Shown here piece after piece: positions 59,429 to 64,000 of a DNA stretch of 64,000 bases. The position numbers and the translations under genes were made by a program. How positions within the stretch are numbered: position 1 is the stretch's first letter; every line of letters starts with the position of its first letter. The notes under the pieces were generated by a model. That model searched no databases and was not told where the DNA came from. It worked only from the letters and a program-made list of their open reading frames with translations. Source of the DNA: Aureispira sp. CCB-QB1 (GTDB lineage Bacteria > Bacteroidota > Bacteroidia > Chitinophagales > Saprospiraceae); assembly GCF_000724545.1 (NCBI RefSeq), contig NZ_JHBV01000024.1, forward strand, positions 1 to 64,000, read 5' to 3'.

Positions 59429-60958
59429 TTATCCCTCTTGATTAAATGGCATTGAAACAATAAATGTAGACCCCTTGCCTAGTTCTGATTTTAAGTCAAT
59501 CGTTCCACCATGAGCCGTTACAATGGCCTGCACATAACTGAGTCCCAATCCAAAGCCTTTAATATCATGTAAATTCCCTGTAGGAACTCGGTAAAACTTA
59601 TCAAATATATACTTTCTTGCTTCCTTACTAATTCCCAAGCCATTATCTTGAATTTCAAATTGAAAGCCATTGCCAGCATTTCTTGTTCGTATGGTAATAA
59701 TTGGCTTTTCAGGGGAATATTTGTTGGCATTGTCCAACAAATTGTGAATGATATTGGTAAAATGAGTTTCGTCTGCTTGAATAACCGAATTGTTCGCATT
59801 CAGTTCTAGAATAACTTGTCCTCCTTTTTGTTCTACCTGCAAAGCAATTTTTTCAGCAGCATTTAAGATCACATCTTCGGCATAAACTTCCACCAAATTA
59901 AGTTTAAACTCTCGCTTATCAATCCTCGCCATTTGTAGAACTTTCCCTACTTGGCTGTTCATCCGTTTATTCTCTTCCTCTATAATATTAACAAAACGCA
60001 TGGCTTTTTCTGCTCGTCCCTTGTCGATCCACTTTTTGATGGTGTCTGTTGCAATAGAAATGGTGGCAATAGGTGTTTTAAATTCATGCGTCATATTATT
60101 TAAGAAATCGTTTTTCATTTCTGACAATTTCTTCTGTTCTACAATGACTTTAATGGTATAATAAAAGCAAAAAATGACAATACCTGTAAAAATAAATGTA
60201 CTAATCAAATGCAACCACAGTCCACTCCACAAGAAGCTTCCTTTGGCAGGAAAATCCACATAAAGTCGAGCAATTTGTTCGTTAGAATTAGGAAAGAGGC
60301 TAATTTTATACCTAAAATTGGAGCGATCTCGATAACGCTCGCCACATTCTTTGGCTACAGGATTGAGCAAAACAAAATCCTCTTCTTTATTCGAATAAAC
60401 CCCATAAGCGCAAGGTGTTGTAATACCTTTTTCGATAAGTTCCTCTTGTATCAAAGTATCCAAGGACTTCATACTAATTCTTTGTTGTACAGGAATATCT
60501 TGAACAATTCCATGGTGTACAAAGAAACGTTCGAAGTGAATCATATACGCCTCTTTATTTCCTTTCTTCCAACTCCTAGTAGTCTCTGTTGTTTTGAAGT
60601 TATCCACCAAATGTTCGACTTCTTGCTTGGGCAGTGTATCTACAGAAGAGTATTGTTGTGTAGAATCAGACTCATAATAATCCGAAATTTCATTCACTTC
60701 CAAAACCGTTGCAATCTCTCTGGAGTTATTCGTAATAACTGTTGTCAAGCGAGGCAAATCATACAAAGCAGCAGTTTTTTCAATTTCCGTTTGCTCCATT
60801 TTAGAGACAATATGGTCTAATGCATTGTTGATATTGCCATCAAAAAGCTCGCTATTCAACTGAAAAGCAGAAATAATAGAATACACTTGCATTCCAAAAA
60901 TGCCAATCAAAGCACTAGTAACCATTAATACGATTTGCCAAATTGCCTTTTGTGTCAT
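59429..60958 (-). CDS. Sensor histidine kinase
   Basis: 509 residues. Membrane segments at about 8-30 and 243-265 enclose a sensor domain. The kinase core: NDFLNNMTHEFKTPIATI (H-box, His about 292), IHNLLDNANKYSPE (N-box), FEIQDNGLGIS (G1/D-box), and GFGLGLSYVQAIVTAHGG (G2). There is no HAMP domain between segment and kinase. It autophosphorylates and passes phosphate to a response regulator that is not in the window. Confidence 0.9.
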   Translation of the reverse strand: MTQKAIWQIVLMVTSALIGIFGMQVYSIISAFQLNSELFDGNINNALDHIVSKMEQTEIEKTAALYDLPRLTTVITNNSREIATVLEVNEISDYYESDSTQQYSSVDTLPKQEVEHLVDNFKTTETTRSWKKGNKEAYMIHFERFFVHHGIVQDIPVQQRISMKSLDTLIQEELIEKGITTPCAYGVYSNKEEDFVLLNPVAKECGERYRDRSNFRYKISLFPNSNEQIARLYVDFPAKGSFLWSGLWLHLISTFIFTGIVIFCFYYTIKVIVEQKKLSEMKNDFLNNMTHEFKTPIATISIATDTIKKWIDKGRAEKAMRFVNIIEEENKRMNSQVGKVLQMARIDKREFKLNLVEVYAEDVILNAAEKIALQVEQKGGQVILELNANNSVIQADETHFTNIIHNLLDNANKYSPEKPIITIRTRNAGNGFQFEIQDNGLGISKEARKYIFDKFYRVPTGNLHDIKGFGLGLSYVQAIVTAHGGTIDLKSELGKGSTFIVSMPFNQEG

Positions 60959-61031
60959 GTTTTGTTTGTTGTTAACGCTAATACGATTTTTAGCAGGCTA
61001 TAGTAGTTTTTTTGTACAAAAAAATATGCCC

Positions 61032-61961
61032 TTACTTTGCTTTTAGAGTTCTATTTTCTAAAGTTTGCTTGTACATTAGAATAGCCTTTGCAAGTTGGTC
61101 CGCTGCTACTGGATGTTTCCTAAACCACATCTCGGGTTCAATGAGTTCTATCTCAGACAAGACAATTCGGTCATCATTATCCCACACCAAATCTACACGA
61201 GCATAAATTGGTTTTTCGGGACAAGCTGCAACTACTTTTTCGGCAAAAGCAATTTCTTCAACATTTGCCTTATAATCTTCTACAGAGCCACCAAAGTCAT
61301 CCTGAACTCTAAAATCGCCTGCTTTGGCACGTTTTCGAACAGCATGAGTTACCTTTCCATCTATTACCATAAGAGCAATTTCACCCTTCGTAACAATCTG
61401 TTTTAAGAAAGGCTGCAAAAGCATCGCCTCTTGCTCAATTAATTCTCTAAAGATTTCCTCATAGGATGCTATTGTTTCTTTTTTGATTCGATATGTATGT
61501 CGTCCTCCTGCTGAAACAACAGGTTTTAAAACCATTTCTTCCCACCCCAATTCTTCTTGCCACTCTTGCAATGTTGTTTTAGTTTTTGGCGTAATAATTT
61601 TAGTAGGAGGTATCAACACCCCTCGGTCCATCAAATCTTCTAAATAGTGCTTATTAATATTCCACTCAATTTGGGTCGCAGAATTAATTAACTTACTCTG
61701 CTTTTTGACGCGTTCTAACCACCTCGAAAATTCCAAATATCGACCAGAATAGTCCCAACAAGTTCTCAGCAATACAAATGTAGTGGCAGACCAATCAAAA
61801 TCAGGGTTGTCCCAATTCGTTCTGACTACCTTCAAGCCTTGTCTTTCCAATGCTTCTTGCACCAAACGATCTTCAGTCAATACTTGTTCAACATACCAAT
61901 TAATCTCAGTAGGATTAAGGTAATCAACTGCGGTTATTATTGTAATGTCGTATTGCTTCAT
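61032..61961 (-). CDS. ATP-grasp enzyme (glutathione synthetase/RimK-like)
   Basis: 309 residues. N-terminal pre-ATP-grasp domain (ITIITAVDYLNPTEINWYVEQ, VLLRTCWDYSGRYLEF). ATP-grasp motifs WEEMVLKPVVSAGGRHTYRI, MLLQPFLKQIVTKGEIALMVIDGKVTHAVRKR, and the metal-binding IYARVDLVWDNDDRIVLSEIELIEPEMWF. Such enzymes ligate an amine to an acyl-phosphate intermediate. The substrate is unknown; a lone gene without a biosynthetic cluster. Confidence 0.8.
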   Translation of the reverse strand: MKQYDITIITAVDYLNPTEINWYVEQVLTEDRLVQEALERQGLKVVRTNWDNPDFDWSATTFVLLRTCWDYSGRYLEFSRWLERVKKQSKLINSATQIEWNINKHYLEDLMDRGVLIPPTKIITPKTKTTLQEWQEELGWEEMVLKPVVSAGGRHTYRIKKETIASYEEIFRELIEQEAMLLQPFLKQIVTKGEIALMVIDGKVTHAVRKRAKAGDFRVQDDFGGSVEDYKANVEEIAFAEKVVAACPEKPIYARVDLVWDNDDRIVLSEIELIEPEMWFRKHPVAADQLAKAILMYKQTLENRTLKAK

Positions 61962-62057
61962 AGTATTTTTCTACATTATAACAAAGAGGCTACCCCTTTT
62001 GATGCGAAGTAACCTCTACTGTATATATCATAATATTTTTTGATAAGGTTAGATTAC

Positions 62058-63866
62058 TTACACGCCATCGCCTCTTAACTTACGGAATCGTTTTCTAGCT
62101 TCAACAATAAACAAAGAACCTGTATGCTCGAATAAGATTTTTTCATACAATTCCATTGCCTTTTTGGAATCCCCCAATCGTTGTTCATAAATTTCTGCCA
62201 TTCTAAAGATAGCATTATCCACTAATATTCCATCTTCATATTCTTTTGGGATACGCTCCAAATAATTAATTGCTGTTTCATAATCTCGATATTTAAAAGC
62301 TATTTCTGCTTTTGCAAACAAAACATCGTCTCCCAATCCATGATCACTATATTGTGTCATAATGCTATCCATAACAGCAATAGAAGCATCAAATTTATTT
62401 TGAAAACGCAACAACTCTGACTTTGCAAACATTTCCATAGGACGCGTTGTGGTATCCAAGGCTGAATGTTCCAATATAAATACCGACAAACCAATCGCAT
62501 CGTTAGAAATCAACTCAGAAGTTGACCCTTTTAAAATATCCAATTGGTCTTGCGCCCATTCAAAATCTCCTTTATAATACGATAATTTTGCATTTTTATA
62601 GCGAGCCAATTCACCCAATGGCGCATCTTTCATCTCTTTATCTACTTGAGAGTATAGCAAAGTAGACTCCCAAACTTCTCCTTGCATTAGATAATAATCT
62701 CCCAAATCAAGCTTGGCTTCCGATTGAGCTACTCTAGACAATTGAGGCATTTTTACTACCTCTTCTAATACCGTAATAGCCTTGTCTAAGTCATTCAAAT
62801 AAAACGCTTGCAACTCTGCCATTTCTTGCATGATTGTAGCCGTAGTATAACTACGCCCAAATTCGTCTATATAAGCCTGATATTCGCCTTCTAACAGCAC
62901 TAATTCTTCTCTAGTATACTTAAATCCTTCTACCAAACGATCTCTTTTGGCTATCAACACAAACCTCTTAGAGTCAATATAATAAGGACTGTCGATTCCT
63001 TTTTCGTTGATAATATAGTTATACGCCTCAATTCCTGCATCATATGCTTTCTCACGAATAGCTACTTGTGCCAAACGATAAATTCTATTTCCATTCTCTC
63101 CTTGACGCTTATCCAACGCTTTAGCTTGACGTAAGGCATTTTCAAAGTCTCCTTGTTGCTCAAAAACCCAAATCAACATAACAGAGTAAATAGTCACTTC
63201 GGGGGCTTTATTTATTCTAGCATACAATTGCTTCTTCAACTCTGTAAAACCATCATTTTGAGACAATTCTCGTTGAAAAAAAGCTTGAATATTGGTCATT
63301 CGATTGGGCAAATACTCCAAACAATCCAAGTAACTTTCGATCATTTTAGGAATATCTCCTTTCAAGCGATAAACCGACCCCATTTCATAGGCAAACATAT
63401 TTTTGATTTTCATCAACTTCGATCCTTTTTCATAGGTCTCTATCGCATATTGGTAGCCTTTGTTTTTGATAAATGAGTTGGCTAGTTTTACGATTTGAAC
63501 TTGGTTGGGGGCTAATAATTTAATTGCTTTTTGATATTGCTCATTCGCTTTATCTCTATTTCCTTGACGTTCGTACAAAACACCATAACTCACATAACGT
63601 TCGACTTTTTCGGGAGAAGCTTTAATTGATTTTTTCATCATTTTCTCAGCTTCTTTGTAATCTTCCAACTCTAACAAGGTGACAAAGTAACGCTCAAAAA
63701 AGTAATCGTTGGCTCGATTCTTTTCGTGTAATTCTTTGTACAACGCAGCAGCCTTTTCAAACTCTCCATCAGAAAAATACTTTCGTGCCAATGAAGCCGT
63801 TTGAGCTGAAACTTGACTTGTTATCAATAATGTTATAGAAAAAAGAAATAATCTTATCATGTTCAT
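62058..63866 (-). CDS. Exported TPR-repeat protein
   Basis: 602 residues. Signal peptide (IRLFLFSITLLITSQVSAQ) and tetratricopeptide repeats across most of the length (ARKYFSDGEFEKAAALYKELHEKN, YVSYGVLYERQGNRDKANEQYQKAIKLL, AEIAFKYRDYETAINYLERIPKEY, RMAEIYEQRLGDSKKAMELYEKIL). Acts as a protein-binding scaffold in the periplasm or at the envelope; the partner is unknown. The gene is complete. Confidence 0.8.
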   Translation of the reverse strand: MNMIRLFLFSITLLITSQVSAQTASLARKYFSDGEFEKAAALYKELHEKNRANDYFFERYFVTLLELEDYKEAEKMMKKSIKASPEKVERYVSYGVLYERQGNRDKANEQYQKAIKLLAPNQVQIVKLANSFIKNKGYQYAIETYEKGSKLMKIKNMFAYEMGSVYRLKGDIPKMIESYLDCLEYLPNRMTNIQAFFQRELSQNDGFTELKKQLYARINKAPEVTIYSVMLIWVFEQQGDFENALRQAKALDKRQGENGNRIYRLAQVAIREKAYDAGIEAYNYIINEKGIDSPYYIDSKRFVLIAKRDRLVEGFKYTREELVLLEGEYQAYIDEFGRSYTTATIMQEMAELQAFYLNDLDKAITVLEEVVKMPQLSRVAQSEAKLDLGDYYLMQGEVWESTLLYSQVDKEMKDAPLGELARYKNAKLSYYKGDFEWAQDQLDILKGSTSELISNDAIGLSVFILEHSALDTTTRPMEMFAKSELLRFQNKFDASIAVMDSIMTQYSDHGLGDDVLFAKAEIAFKYRDYETAINYLERIPKEYEDGILVDNAIFRMAEIYEQRLGDSKKAMELYEKILFEHTGSLFIVEARKRFRKLRGDGV

Positions 63867-64000
63867 TTTTTTGTATTAATCCTCCTGTTTTCAGCAACAA
63901 GAAAGTTTGATGAGGTGTTGGGCTATGTATAAATAGTTGTGATAAAAGCAAGTGCGCTCAATATAACAAGATACGTTTTTAAGCTCAAATAGTTGAAGGC
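63867..64000. other. Right end of window
   Basis: No feature is seen in the last 134 bp. Confidence 0.5.

Overview
The window is AT-rich chromosomal DNA from a Bacteroidota bacterium. The support is: three proteins with type IX secretion C-terminal sorting domains; a GYDIA-type GHMP kinase and a diphosphomevalonate decarboxylase; two Bacteroidota-style Crp-fold regulators; and promoters of the TAnnTTTG type. A member of the Saprospiria (Aureispira-like) is my best guess, but this is inference from gene style only.

Layout. (1) 1-7400 is a defence/accessory segment: an hsdS remnant, a Schlafen-AlbA/ATPase protein on the opposite strand, a full type I restriction hsdR, a RadC-like JAB protein with an unusual tail, and one unknown protein. 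(2) 7581-30851 is an integrated element of about 23 kb. It lies downstream of a tRNA-Pro(GGG) gene (30838-30910, minus strand), and the last 15 bp of the tRNA region are repeated at 7581-7595. It carries a tyrosine integrase beside the tRNA, a CI-like repressor, a VirE/VapE-type primase-helicase, DNA-metabolism genes, an A32/FtsK-like packaging ATPase overlapping an acidic membrane protein, a GIY-YIG protein, an amidase with a spanin-like partner, a candidate major capsid protein, and thirteen small proteins with one or two membrane segments within 5.7 kb. Two of those thirteen carry peptidoglycan-directed domains. A candidate spike protein, a DNA methyltransferase and an LPD-type metallopeptidase complete the set. 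No terminase, portal, tail or tape-measure gene is visible. This is the layout of a tailless, internal-membrane (PRD1/PM2/FLiP-like) phage, but larger than the known genomes of that kind and carrying a cation-efflux gene as cargo. (3) 31196-63866 is ordinary chromosome: an ECF sigma factor with a TPR-type partner, an M16 protease, mevalonate-pathway genes, secreted T9SS proteins, a Crp-regulator/oxidoreductase/DJ-1 cluster, a repeat-rich tail-fibre-like protein, ComF, a CYTH protein, a histidine kinase, an ATP-grasp enzyme and a TPR protein.

How the element seems to work. The repressor (minus strand) and a rightward promoter at 8275-8282 define the lysogeny/early region. Replication genes follow up to a strong terminator at 14616-14648. 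Two late-type promoters (-7 boxes at 14732 and 20805) share the upstream motif TACGCCACAAAA at exactly the same distance (59 bp), which suggests one activator controls both blocks. Between the blocks of the first late unit lies a 170-bp array of TTTTCAAA repeats in helical phase (15600-15773). The main candidate for something undescribed is this element as a whole.
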